Source: Gemmatimonas sp.
Lineage (GTDB): Bacteria; Gemmatimonadota; Gemmatimonadetes; Longimicrobiales; Longimicrobiaceae
Assembly: GCA_009380025.1 (NCBI GenBank)
Contig: WHSP01000009.1
Location: 29,286 to 61,717 of the forward strand
Length of the DNA: 32,432 nucleotides
Reading direction: 5' to 3'
Shown here: positions 1 to 6,672 of the stretch, piece after piece
How positions within the stretch are numbered: position 1 is the first letter of the stretch
How the letters are laid out: each line of letters opens with the position of its first letter
The notes under the pieces: model-generated
Database searches by the model: none
What the model was told of the DNA's origin: nothing
Seen by the model: only the letters and a program-made list of their open reading frames with translations
Program-made: the position numbers and the translations under genes

Positions 1-834
1 GAGGGTGAGAATCTCGGCGATGATCACGTTGTTGTCGTGCTCACCGCCTAGATCCCCGCGGCTGACGAACATGCGCCATGCCCGTTCCCGAAGGTCGCGG
101 CGATCCGCGTAGGTCAGGAACGGCTCGACCGACGATCGCGTGTTGGCGATCCGCCACTTCCCGGGCTCCCCCGCCGCCTCCGAAGCCGCCGCGGCCGCCT
201 CGCGAAACGATTCCGGGACTCCCGTGAGCTGACTCTCTTCGTCGAACACCAGTTGCTGACCGCCTTCGTCCGCGAGAACGTTGACGCTGAACTCCGTGAA
301 CAGCACGGCAAGCCGCTCATTGATCCCTGCAACCCGACGCTTCGCCTCACCGTCCAACTTCGCACCAGCGTGCAGATGGTTGATGTAGTATCGCCACACC
401 AGGCGCTGCTGCTCCTCGGTGAGGGTCGCCTCCGACTCGTAGACGGCCTCTACGCGACGGAAAAGCTCCTCGTTCTGGCGGATCCGGTCCCAGTGGGCCG
501 TCAACCGCGGCGCCATCTCCCGCTCTACTTTCTGGAACTCCGGGCTCGTCCGGTTCGCCGCCCAGACGTGGTAGATCGCACCCACGCGATCGAGCGTCCT
601 TCCCGCCCGCTCGAGCGACTCGACAGTGTTGCCGAAGGTGGGCGGATCGTCCGCAGCAATGATCGCCGCGATCTCCGCCTCCATCAACTCCATTCCCTTC
701 TCCAATGCTGACTTGAAGTCATCGACCTCGACTCGGTCGAAGGGAGGAAGGCCCCCGAACGGACCCCGCCAGGGCTCGAGGAGCGGGTTCGTCGATTCGG
801 CTTTCGACTGCGTTGTCCGACTCGGTTCTGTCAT
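1..834 (-). CDS. dcp: Peptidyl-dipeptidase, peptidase family M3 (Dcp-like), N-terminal part
   Basis: Reading leftward from the ATG at 834-832 gives 278 codons without a stop, running off the window edge, so the gene is incomplete. The start MTEPSRTTQ is followed by NPLLEPWRGPFGGLPPFDRV and then DFKSALEKGM, the hallmark N-terminus of Dcp-type zinc dipeptidyl carboxypeptidases. Further on come NTVESLERAGRTLDRV and YHVWAANRTSPEFQ, also typical of the family. Known family members are about 680-700 residues and remove C-terminal dipeptides from oligopeptides. The catalytic HEXXH zinc motif lies in the C-terminal half, outside this window, so activity cannot be judged. No signal peptide is visible, but some homologues are exported. 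No strong ribosome-binding site precedes the ATG. It lies 92 bases downstream of the NFACT-R gene on the same strand. Confidence 0.87.
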   Translation of the reverse strand, partial: MTEPSRTTQSKAESTNPLLEPWRGPFGGLPPFDRVEVDDFKSALEKGMELMEAEIAAIIAADDPPTFGNTVESLERAGRTLDRVGAIYHVWAANRTSPEFQKVEREMAPRLTAHWDRIRQNEELFRRVEAVYESEATLTEEQQRLVWRYYINHLHAGAKLDGEAKRRVAGINERLAVLFTEFSVNVLADEGGQQLVFDEESQLTGVPESFREAAAAASEAAGEPGKWRIANTRSSVEPFLTYADRRDLRERAWRMFVSRGDLGGEHDNNVIIAEILTL

Positions 835-926
835 CGGATGTCGGGATGGTTCGCACCGGATCGCATGATCATGGGGTCTGACCGCGGCCGCGACCGATGC
901 AATCGGCTGGCCGCTGTGCGCCTCGG

Positions 927-1319
927 TCACTCGTCGTCCGCGACCTCTGGGAAGGGGTTCCGCGCATAGACCCTCATCGCCTCGCCTCGTCTGATCCGTA
1001 CCTGTCCCGCCGGTGCGCCCGGCGGCTTTCGAACGTCTCCGGCACGGCAGACGTGAACTTCGACCTTTCCGCGCACGCCGCGAGCCTTCGAGTGAAAGGC
1101 GGCGAGCTGGGCGGCCACCTCGACAACGGCCCGAGGCACCTCTTCCGTCGCCGGCTGGCGAACGATCACGTGACTCCCGGAATAGCCGGACGCGTGCAAC
1201 CACAAGTCCCCAGGTGTGGCCACCCTGAACGTTAGCCGATCGTTGTCCCGGGCATTCTTGCCGACGAGGATTTCGTGGCCGTCGAAGATAAACGTCCGAT
1301 AACCTCCGCCTTCCGCCAT
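927..1319 (-). CDS. Stand-alone NFACT-R (DUF814) RNA-binding-domain protein
   Basis: This encodes 130 residues starting MAEGGGYRTF. The core (FDGHEILVGKNARDNDRLTF, then DLWLHASGYSGSHVIVR, then AAFHSKARG) matches the NFACT-R domain found at the C-terminus of Rqc2/RqcH/NEMF and Fpb proteins. RqcH recruits tRNA in ribosome-associated quality control. Here the NFACT-N, helix-hairpin-helix and coiled-coil parts are absent, so the protein is one domain only; single-domain NFACT-R proteins are known in several phyla, with unclear function. The frame stays open upstream to about 1661, but that extension runs through intergenic repeats and looks noncoding, so I place the start at 1319, with a purine-rich GGCGGGAA just upstream. 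Homology is clear; the role is not. Confidence 0.85.
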   Translation of the reverse strand: MAEGGGYRTFIFDGHEILVGKNARDNDRLTFRVATPGDLWLHASGYSGSHVIVRQPATEEVPRAVVEVAAQLAAFHSKARGVRGKVEVHVCRAGDVRKPPGAPAGQVRIRRGEAMRVYARNPFPEVADDE

Positions 1320-1353
1320 TTCCCGCCTTTCGTCATTTCGGATCTCGCCTAAC

Positions 1354-1430
1354 GTCATTCGCTCGAAAGCGGGAATCCAGCGCCGGGGCCCATCAACGGT
1401 GCCACTGGATCCCCGCCTACGCGGGATGAC
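1354..1430. repeat. Dispersed palindromic intergenic repeat, copy A
   Basis: GTCATTC...GCGGGAATCCAG at the left is mirrored by CTGGATCCCCGC...GCGGGATGAC at the right, with a unique centre. The same half-elements recur near 3828, 14733, 18611 and 25772. Repeats of this type are widespread in GC-rich bacterial intergenic DNA; mobility is not shown here. Confidence 0.75.
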
Positions 1431-1506
1431 AAACAATGGACACGGGGATGACAAACAAGTGAACCCGCGGATGACAACAATGGGAACCCGGGGAGGACAA
1501 GAAAGC
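1423..1506. repeat. Degenerate short tandem repeat, period about 22-23 bases
   Basis: The motif GGGATGACAAACAATGGRAC recurs about three and a half times with drift (units near 1423, 1445, 1468 and 1490). It starts within the right end of repeat copy A, so it may have grown from that end by slippage or unequal exchange. Confidence 0.55.
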
Positions 1507-1627
1507 GGCTGGTGTCCCGCGTCCGCGATCGCCGGATGGAACATTCTAGCAGAACGAGAAGTAGATGGCAGATAGCTCCTCAACCCGGGCCCCTTGCGGG
1601 GCCCCCGCCCGTTGCCCAGGACTTTCG

Positions 1628-2392
1628 ATGAAACCGCTTCCCCGCTGGTTCGTCGCTTCACTGGTCCTTCTTGCCGTCCCGATCATTGATCCAGCCCCGG
1701 CCCTGACGCAGAACTCGGGCGATGGCTTCTTCTTCTCCCGGCCGAGTCTAGTCGTCAACGTTCATGGCGGGTTCGCGCGACCTCAGGCGGGGGGCGACCT
1801 CTTCTCGTTCGTCTCCGAGCTGCTCACAGTGGAGGGAAGCGATTTCCAGGGCTTCGTCGGCGGTGCGACGGTTGCAGTCCCGATTCGCGACCGGATCGAC
1901 GCATCGCTGTCGGTCGAGTACACTGGCCGAACGCGCAACTCGGAGTTCCATGACTACGTCGAAGAGGTGAACGGGGTCGATCGACCGATCGAGCAGACCA
2001 ACCGCTTTCAGCGGATACCGGTCACCGTCAACGCGGCGTACTACCTGCTGCCACGTGGGCGTTCGATCGGTAGCTTGGCTTGGGTACCCGAACGTTATGC
2101 CCCGTATGTCGGCCTCGGTGCTGGCGCGGTCCGGTACCACTTCAGCCAGGCGGGGGACTTTGTGGATATGGACGATTTCGGTATCTTCGTGGATCGGCTC
2201 GAGTCTGAGGGTTGGGCACCGGCCGCCCGCGCGTTCGTCGGATTCGAGTACTCGCTGACAACGCGGTTCGGTTTCACCACCGAGCTGGACTACCTCTGGT
2301 CTCGAGCGGAGTTGCAGCGTGATTTCAGCGACTTCGAAAACATCGACCTTTCCGGCTTCTCGGCTTCCGCCGGACTTTCGCTGCGCCTCTGA
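1628..2392 (+). CDS. Outer-membrane beta-barrel protein
   Basis: The product is 254 residues. Starting at the ATG at 1628 gives MKPLPRWFVASLVLLAVPII, a clear signal peptide, with cleavage likely near ALTQN. An upstream start at 1565 would put 21 unhelpful residues before it. The mature part alternates aromatic and small residues: LVVNVHGGFARPQAGGDL at the start, YAPYVGLGAGAVRYHFSQ in the middle, FGFTTELDYLWSRAEL late, and a C-terminal SASAGLSLRL. This is the pattern of small OmpX/OmpW-like barrels annotated as outer membrane beta-barrel domain. No ligand or pore specificity can be read. The next gene starts 17 bases after the stop, so the two probably form an operon. Confidence 0.75.
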   Translation: MKPLPRWFVASLVLLAVPIIDPAPALTQNSGDGFFFSRPSLVVNVHGGFARPQAGGDLFSFVSELLTVEGSDFQGFVGGATVAVPIRDRIDASLSVEYTGRTRNSEFHDYVEEVNGVDRPIEQTNRFQRIPVTVNAAYYLLPRGRSIGSLAWVPERYAPYVGLGAGAVRYHFSQAGDFVDMDDFGIFVDRLESEGWAPAARAFVGFEYSLTTRFGFTTELDYLWSRAELQRDFSDFENIDLSGFSASAGLSLRL

Positions 2393-2409
2393 CATTGGAG
2401 GACCCCTTG

Positions 2410-3699
2410 ATGCCTACCCGTTCATCGCCACGATCGCACGTGCTCCCGTCCGCTCACCGGCCCCTAGACCGAACGACGATTGAGACGGATCGGCCAGCCG
2501 GGCCGAGCGGATCTCGGTTGGCGGTTCTGGCTCTCACGTTCGCGATTACTGCTCTGGTTCACACCGAGGCGGGAGCGCAGACCACGGCGGGTCCGGGGTG
2601 GACCGCGTGGCTCGGCTGCTGGGAACCAATTCCGGCGGACGGCCTGCCCGCACCAGACGGGGATGTGACGTCCCCTGTCTGTGTCCTGCCAACTGGCGAT
2701 CCCGACGCCGTTGAACTGGCCACGATCGAAGGCGGTCAGGTCGTTGAGCGAGATCTCGTGAGCGCCGACGGGGTCGAGCGACCCCTCGAGCGAGAGGGCT
2801 GCACCGGCGTGGAAAGCGCCTCCTGGTCAGCGGATGGGACCAGACTGTATCAGCGGTCAGAATTCGCCTGCACCAGCGAGTTGACACGAGGTTCGAGCGG
2901 CATCTTCGCGATCCTCGGAAACGGGGAGTGGGCGACGGTGCACGCCGTCTCAGTCGGTAGCTATACGGATGTGCGCGTGCTACGGTACCGGCCGATCTCG
3001 GACCTCGAGAGCGTCAGCGCTGAAGCCGCCCTCGCGCTCGAGGGTCGTGCCATGGCCTTGGACGCCGCTCGCACCGCCGCCGGGGCCCCCCCGGAATTTT
3101 CGGACGTGGTCGAGGCCACCACCCGAGTGAACGATGCGGCAATTGAAGGATGGCTCATCGAGCACGGTCAGGGCTTCCCACTGAACGCCGGGCGCCTCGT
3201 CATGTTGGCCGACGCCGGTGTATCCGACCGGGTGATCGATGTCATCGTCGCACTGTCCTATCCGACCGTGTTCGCGATCGACCGTTCGGCACGCGAGGGC
3301 CGCGAGCGTACTGTCGATCGCCCCCCGCTAAGCCGCCCAGCAGGGCCGGTGGCCGTGCTCGACCCCTTCTACGGGGGCTACTACCCCGGCCGCTATCGGG
3401 GCGGCTACTACGGCGGCAGCTACTACGGCGGCGGCTACGGCGGCGGCTGGTATGGCGCCCCGGTAATCGTTCCACGTGAGCAATCCCAGGACGACGACAA
3501 CGGAGGTCGACTGGTGAAGGGGCGGGGGTACTCTCGCGGTCGGGGTTCCGACGACTCTGCCGGACCGGCTTCCCGTCCATCTGCCTCCCCATCGGGCTCG
3601 CGAGGTTCCTCGGGTTCGGCATCCGGCGCTGGAAGATCTTCCGGTGGTTCTTCTGGTGGCTCAACCGGGCGAGTTGCGAAGCCACGTTCCAACGATTAG
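2410..3699 (+). CDS. Exported Gly/Tyr- and Ser-rich protein of unknown function
   Basis: The product is 429 residues. I chose the ATG at 2410 because GGAGG lies eight bases upstream; a TTG at 2395 would remove the spacer. A hydrophobic segment near residues 37-57 (LAVLALTFAITALVHTEAGAQ) looks like a late signal peptide or anchor. Then comes a globular part beginning WTAWLGCWEPIPADG with several cysteines, and an acidic/alanine-rich region around residues 200-290. A tail follows with GGYYPGRYRGGYYGGSYYGG-type Gly/Tyr repeats, then a Ser/Gly run. Such tails resemble adhesive or matrix-associated segments, but I recognise no family. It is followed by a strong hairpin. Confidence 0.7.
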   Translation: MPTRSSPRSHVLPSAHRPLDRTTIETDRPAGPSGSRLAVLALTFAITALVHTEAGAQTTAGPGWTAWLGCWEPIPADGLPAPDGDVTSPVCVLPTGDPDAVELATIEGGQVVERDLVSADGVERPLEREGCTGVESASWSADGTRLYQRSEFACTSELTRGSSGIFAILGNGEWATVHAVSVGSYTDVRVLRYRPISDLESVSAEAALALEGRAMALDAARTAAGAPPEFSDVVEATTRVNDAAIEGWLIEHGQGFPLNAGRLVMLADAGVSDRVIDVIVALSYPTVFAIDRSAREGRERTVDRPPLSRPAGPVAVLDPFYGGYYPGRYRGGYYGGSYYGGGYGGGWYGAPVIVPREQSQDDDNGGRLVKGRGYSRGRGSDDSAGPASRPSASPSGSRGSSGSASGAGRSSGGSSGGSTGRVAKPRSND

Positions 3700-3733
3700 T
3701 GCCGTCCGCCGCGAAGTCGCTTCCACGAATGGA

Positions 3734-3769
3734 AGGAGGCCGGGATCCTCGTCTGGATCCCGGCCTCCT
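3734..3769. terminator. Hairpin downstream of the Gly/Tyr-rich gene
   Basis: A perfect 15-base inverted repeat (AGGAGGCCGGGATCC and its complement) surrounds a six-base loop, 34 bases after the stop at 3699. No T-run follows on either strand, so it may be a transcript-end stabiliser or repeat relic rather than a classic intrinsic terminator. Confidence 0.5.
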
Positions 3770-3827
3770 CATTGCCGTCATCATCCCCCAAGTCCTGAAG
3801 CATTGCTACCCCGAGGTGCCCACTCGC

Positions 3828-3850
3828 GTCATTCCCGCGGAAGCGGGAAG
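3828..3850. repeat. Dispersed palindromic repeat, half copy B
   Basis: GTCATTCCCGCGGAAGCGGG matches the left half of the element at 1354 and 25772. The second half is missing or diverged. Confidence 0.6.
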
Positions 3851-3870
3851 ACAGTGGCGATGGATTCAGC

Positions 3871-3957
3871 TTCCTGGGAGCGCGGGCCTCTGGCCCGCCG
3901 TACCGCTGCGCCGTGGATTGCCGTGCGTGCGGGCGAGGACGCCCGCGCTCCCAGGAA
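3871..3957. repeat. 17-base-arm inverted repeat between convergent genes
   Basis: The arm at 3871-3887 (TTCCTGGGAGCGCGGGC) is the exact reverse complement of 3941-3957, with a 53-base centre that itself holds shorter GC-rich palindromes. A related right-arm-like motif (GGGACGCCCGCAGTCCCAGG) appears near 24728. The shape suggests a small MITE-like or REP-like element. Confidence 0.6.
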
Positions 3958-3969
3958 CGTGGCTATCGG

Positions 3970-6129
3970 CTAGTTCGCCAACGGATCCGGCCGGAGCTGG
4001 AACTTCACCACCTTGCTCGTCGTACCCGACCCACCTTCCATGTGGAAAGGGGCACGTGTGCTCACCGTCGTCCAGATCCCCCTCCCTTTCCAGCCAGCGT
4101 CGGGGTCGTCGATCCGACCATCCATCCACTTCGTGTAGAACCCGCTCGGATACGGTACCCGCAGGACGACCCACTCGCCGTCGCGTAGCGCGAGGAGACC
4201 CTCCGAACCGTTGCCTGTATTGATCGGCACGTTCTCGCCCAGGCCGAGCGTATTGAACTGGTCCACCCAGGTGTAGTAGCTGGACTCGGCGCTGCCCGAG
4301 GTCTCGACCCCACCGACTTGTGGAACCGGTTCAGTGTAGAACGTCCACCCCTCGGGGCAGTGCTGCCCCGTCGCCTCAGGCCCGTTCAGTGGTCCCTGGC
4401 ACCTGCTTCGATCGAAGCTGGCCATGTGACCACTCGCGAGGGCCGCCCAGTAGACTCCGTTGCGATCCACGTCACCGCCGCGCGGGCTGAATCCCTCGAT
4501 GGGGTTGCCCGAGGGGTCGAGCGGGAGCTCATAGACTTCTGCGAGTGCCGTTGCGGGCGGATCCTCGCCCGGGACCAGCCGGATGACCGCCCCGGGGTAC
4601 CCGAGGTTGGTCCCCCAGACCGACCCGTCAGGTGCCGGTGCGACGGCATAGAAGGCGCCACCAAAGCGCTTGTCCATCGCCGGGTCGACGGGCTCGTCCG
4701 GTTCGATGTAGTCATCGCGCTGGCCGTTCCCGTTCGTATCCATGATCAGGGCAGTCCACCCCTGAGCGGCCTCTTCGTCGCCCGTCTCCTCGAAGAGTCG
4801 GGTGTTGAGCCAGCCGACGACCTGGCCGCCGCCACTGGTCCACAGGGTGTTGTCGTCATCCTCCGCAAACATCAGGTGGTGCGTGCCAAAGCAAGTGCTC
4901 ACGTGAGTGATCTCACCGGTTTCGCGATCATACATCGCGAGGTGACGCCCCGAGGCCGCGAGCGGGAAGAGCGCTGCAGAGGGGTGACTCGAGCCCTCCC
5001 GACAGAAATCCGGATTCTCCCGGGGGCGGACGGCTGCCGTTAGCCAGACGCGGCCGCGGTCGTCGAGCATCGGGTTGTGGACGTTGCTCTGACTGGTCCA
5101 GATCGCCTCATCCCCCCAGTACGCCGACGGGGCGAGCATCTCCCCGGCAGCAATTGGTGTCTCGGGATCCCTCGGCTCCAGCGGGACCTGGCTCGCCGTG
5201 TGGGTCGCGGGGTCGAGCGCGGGAACGTAATCGGCGCTGGCCTCGAGCGCTCCGAAGACCGGTCCGTTCGCATTGACCGTCGGATCCCGTCGATCCGTCG
5301 AAGCGACATCGTGAAGGTAGGCCTTCGGATCGGCCCAGTCCCACATCGTGATCACGACGTTTCGCTCGATTCCCTCCGGGCGTGGCGGCGCCGGGGGTAC
5401 CTCCCCGGCAGCGATTCGATCGGTCCAGTCGGCGAACATCTCCAGAGCGCGCTCGGTGCCGACTCCGCTCAGACCCCCAACCATGCTGCCTCCCGCCTGG
5501 CCGGACTGAATCCTCCGCGCCCAGGCCTCCACTGAACTGTCGAACGAACCCAATTCGGCGGGAATCGTTCGAGTGCCGGGGGTACCGAGCGCGTGGCACG
5601 CCATGCACCCGCCCGATTTGACGCTCCGGACCCACTCCGCCTGGGTCGACACCGAAGGGTCGATGCCGTTCCCCTCGTCACCCGTTCCGGGGAACTCGCT
5701 GGCCGCGGGCATCTCGATCAGCGAGAACCAGTACCCGGCCGGGTAGTACTGTGCGGCCTCCTCCGGACTCGGGGCCGGGACCGCCTCGAGATCGAGATCC
5801 GTACCCGGCCTCGCCGGGGCCCTCGGCGAATCCACCAGACCGTAACCGCGAACCCACACGTCGTAGGTCGCCTCCGGAAGATCGGGCAGGGCGTACCGAC
5901 CCGCGTCGTCCGTCACCACGATCTTGACGAGTTTCGTCGGAAGATCGGTCGTCTCGGCGATTACCCAGACGCCCGCCTCGGGTCCGTTCGAACCGCTCAC
6001 CACCCCGCCTATATCATCCGCATCGAGCGCAATGGGCCCCGCTGCGGGATCGTCGACTTCCGCGCACGCCGCCAGAGCGCCAACACCGATGGCTGCAACC
6101 AGCCCGGGATCGAAGCGAAATCTCATCAT
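3970..6129 (-). CDS. Lipoprotein with carboxypeptidase-regulatory-like domain, cytochrome c site and propeller-like region
   Basis: The product is 719 residues. The N-terminus MMRFRFDPGL...GALAAC carries a lipobox with Cys22, predicting a lipid anchor. Residues about 38-115 (IGGVVSGSNGPEAGVWVIAE...DDAGRYALPDLP...) form a carboxypeptidase-regulatory-like beta-sandwich. CMACH at 175-179 is a covalent haem c site in a cytochrome-like segment. The remainder has repeated stretches such as DDRGRVWLTAAVRP, DDDNTLWTSGGGQVVGWL, APDGSVWGTNLG and DRNGVYWAALASG, which look like blades of a lyase- or NHL-type beta-propeller. Homologues of this architecture occur in Acidobacteriota and Gemmatimonadota with unknown substrate. 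Two adjacent ATGs (6129 and 6126) are possible starts; neither has a good ribosome-binding site. A role in periplasmic redox chemistry is inferred. Confidence 0.8.
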   Translation of the reverse strand: MMRFRFDPGLVAAIGVGALAACAEVDDPAAGPIALDADDIGGVVSGSNGPEAGVWVIAETTDLPTKLVKIVVTDDAGRYALPDLPEATYDVWVRGYGLVDSPRAPARPGTDLDLEAVPAPSPEEAAQYYPAGYWFSLIEMPAASEFPGTGDEGNGIDPSVSTQAEWVRSVKSGGCMACHALGTPGTRTIPAELGSFDSSVEAWARRIQSGQAGGSMVGGLSGVGTERALEMFADWTDRIAAGEVPPAPPRPEGIERNVVITMWDWADPKAYLHDVASTDRRDPTVNANGPVFGALEASADYVPALDPATHTASQVPLEPRDPETPIAAGEMLAPSAYWGDEAIWTSQSNVHNPMLDDRGRVWLTAAVRPRENPDFCREGSSHPSAALFPLAASGRHLAMYDRETGEITHVSTCFGTHHLMFAEDDDNTLWTSGGGQVVGWLNTRLFEETGDEEAAQGWTALIMDTNGNGQRDDYIEPDEPVDPAMDKRFGGAFYAVAPAPDGSVWGTNLGYPGAVIRLVPGEDPPATALAEVYELPLDPSGNPIEGFSPRGGDVDRNGVYWAALASGHMASFDRSRCQGPLNGPEATGQHCPEGWTFYTEPVPQVGGVETSGSAESSYYTWVDQFNTLGLGENVPINTGNGSEGLLALRDGEWVVLRVPYPSGFYTKWMDGRIDDPDAGWKGRGIWTTVSTRAPFHMEGGSGTTSKVVKFQLRPDPLAN

Positions 6130-6565
6130 GGCACGGTTGTCTCAAAGTGAGGAAAAAGCGATAGGAGACGTGCTGTGAGGGTCATGGTCGGTCGGACAGG
6201 ACCTTCCAAGTGGAGAGTAAATTCGCCAATGCTCGGTAGCAAGGGAATTCGCCGCCTTGCGTCTTCCCGTCACCTCCCGTCGAACCGGACGCGACACTTG
6301 ACTGCACGTGCCTCCAGCCGTACGCTGATCGGGCGCTTGCAGTTTGCGACCGCTTCTTTGGCCCGTTGCCGGACCGACTCGGTCCACTTCCTTCCCTCCC
6401 GATCCACCCGTAAGCGGGCCGTAGCACTTCCGAGTTCGAGCACAACCCCATCTCGCGGTCAGCGCGTAGAGCCGCGACCTGGTTTTCGATAGACGGTCGA
6501 GCAGTTCGCTGGAGCGTCGTAGGAGGCCATTCATCATCGAAGGCTGAGGAGGCTACGGTCTCATG

Positions 6566-6587
6566 CCTCGGCGCCCGCCGAGGTTTT
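6566..6587 (+). terminator. Terminator-like hairpin in the susC leader
   Basis: CCTCGGC, a four-base loop, then GCCGAGG is followed at once by TTTT, about 85 bases before the susC-like start. Its position suggests a leader attenuator, but the T-run is short and no leader peptide or alternative fold was found. Confidence 0.35.
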
Positions 6588-6658
6588 GCGGGTGGAACTC
6601 AGGGCAGATCGGCTCTTGGATCTCCCCTCAGGTTCCACTCATCCCTTTCCTCTCCCCC

Positions 6659-6665
6659 AAGGAGG
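6659..6665 (+). promoter_or_regulatory. Strong ribosome-binding site of the susC-like gene
   Basis: AAGGAGG sits seven bases before the ATG at 6673 and decides this start over an in-frame candidate at 6586. An intact strong site suggests the gene was recently expressed despite its internal stops. Confidence 0.75.
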
Positions 6666-6672
6666 CGTGGAC

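Larger units (their letters stand above)
1320..1627. other. Divergent intergenic region with repeats
   Basis: This 308-base gap separates the minus-strand NFACT-R gene from the plus-strand barrel gene and should hold both promoters. It contains one full copy of the dispersed palindromic element (1354-1430) and a short degenerate tandem array (1423-1506). I see no convincing small gene. Open frames crossing it have repeat-driven, low-complexity translations. Confidence 0.6.
6130..6672. other. Divergent intergenic region upstream of the susC-like gene
   Basis: This 543-base region separates the minus-strand cytochrome lipoprotein from the susC-like gene. No coding sequence is credible: open frames are antisense-like and Ser/Arg-rich. 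A weak sigma-70-like pair (TTGACT at 6298-6303, TACGCT at 6321-6326, 17-base spacer) points rightward. A small hairpin with a T-run lies at 6566-6587, leaving a long leader before the ribosome-binding site. Confidence 0.5.

Noticed and set aside
1423-1506. CRISPR-like array
   Set aside because: Units are contiguous, about 22 bases with no spacers, and degenerate; no cas genes are present.
1320-1661. N-terminal extension of the NFACT-R gene
   Set aside because: The frame is open, but it translates the intergenic palindrome and tandem repeats, and the family starts near MAEGGGYRTF.
1748-2395. Minus-strand open frame of 215 codons
   Set aside because: Antisense to the barrel gene, which has a signal peptide and beta pattern; the antisense translation shows neither.
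4318-5043. Long plus-strand open frame of 241 codons
   Set aside because: It lies antisense inside the cytochrome lipoprotein gene, which has clear domains. High GC makes such shadows common.
5593-6150. Plus-strand open frame of 185 codons
   Set aside because: Antisense to the N-terminal part of the lipoprotein gene; no family features and no ribosome-binding site.
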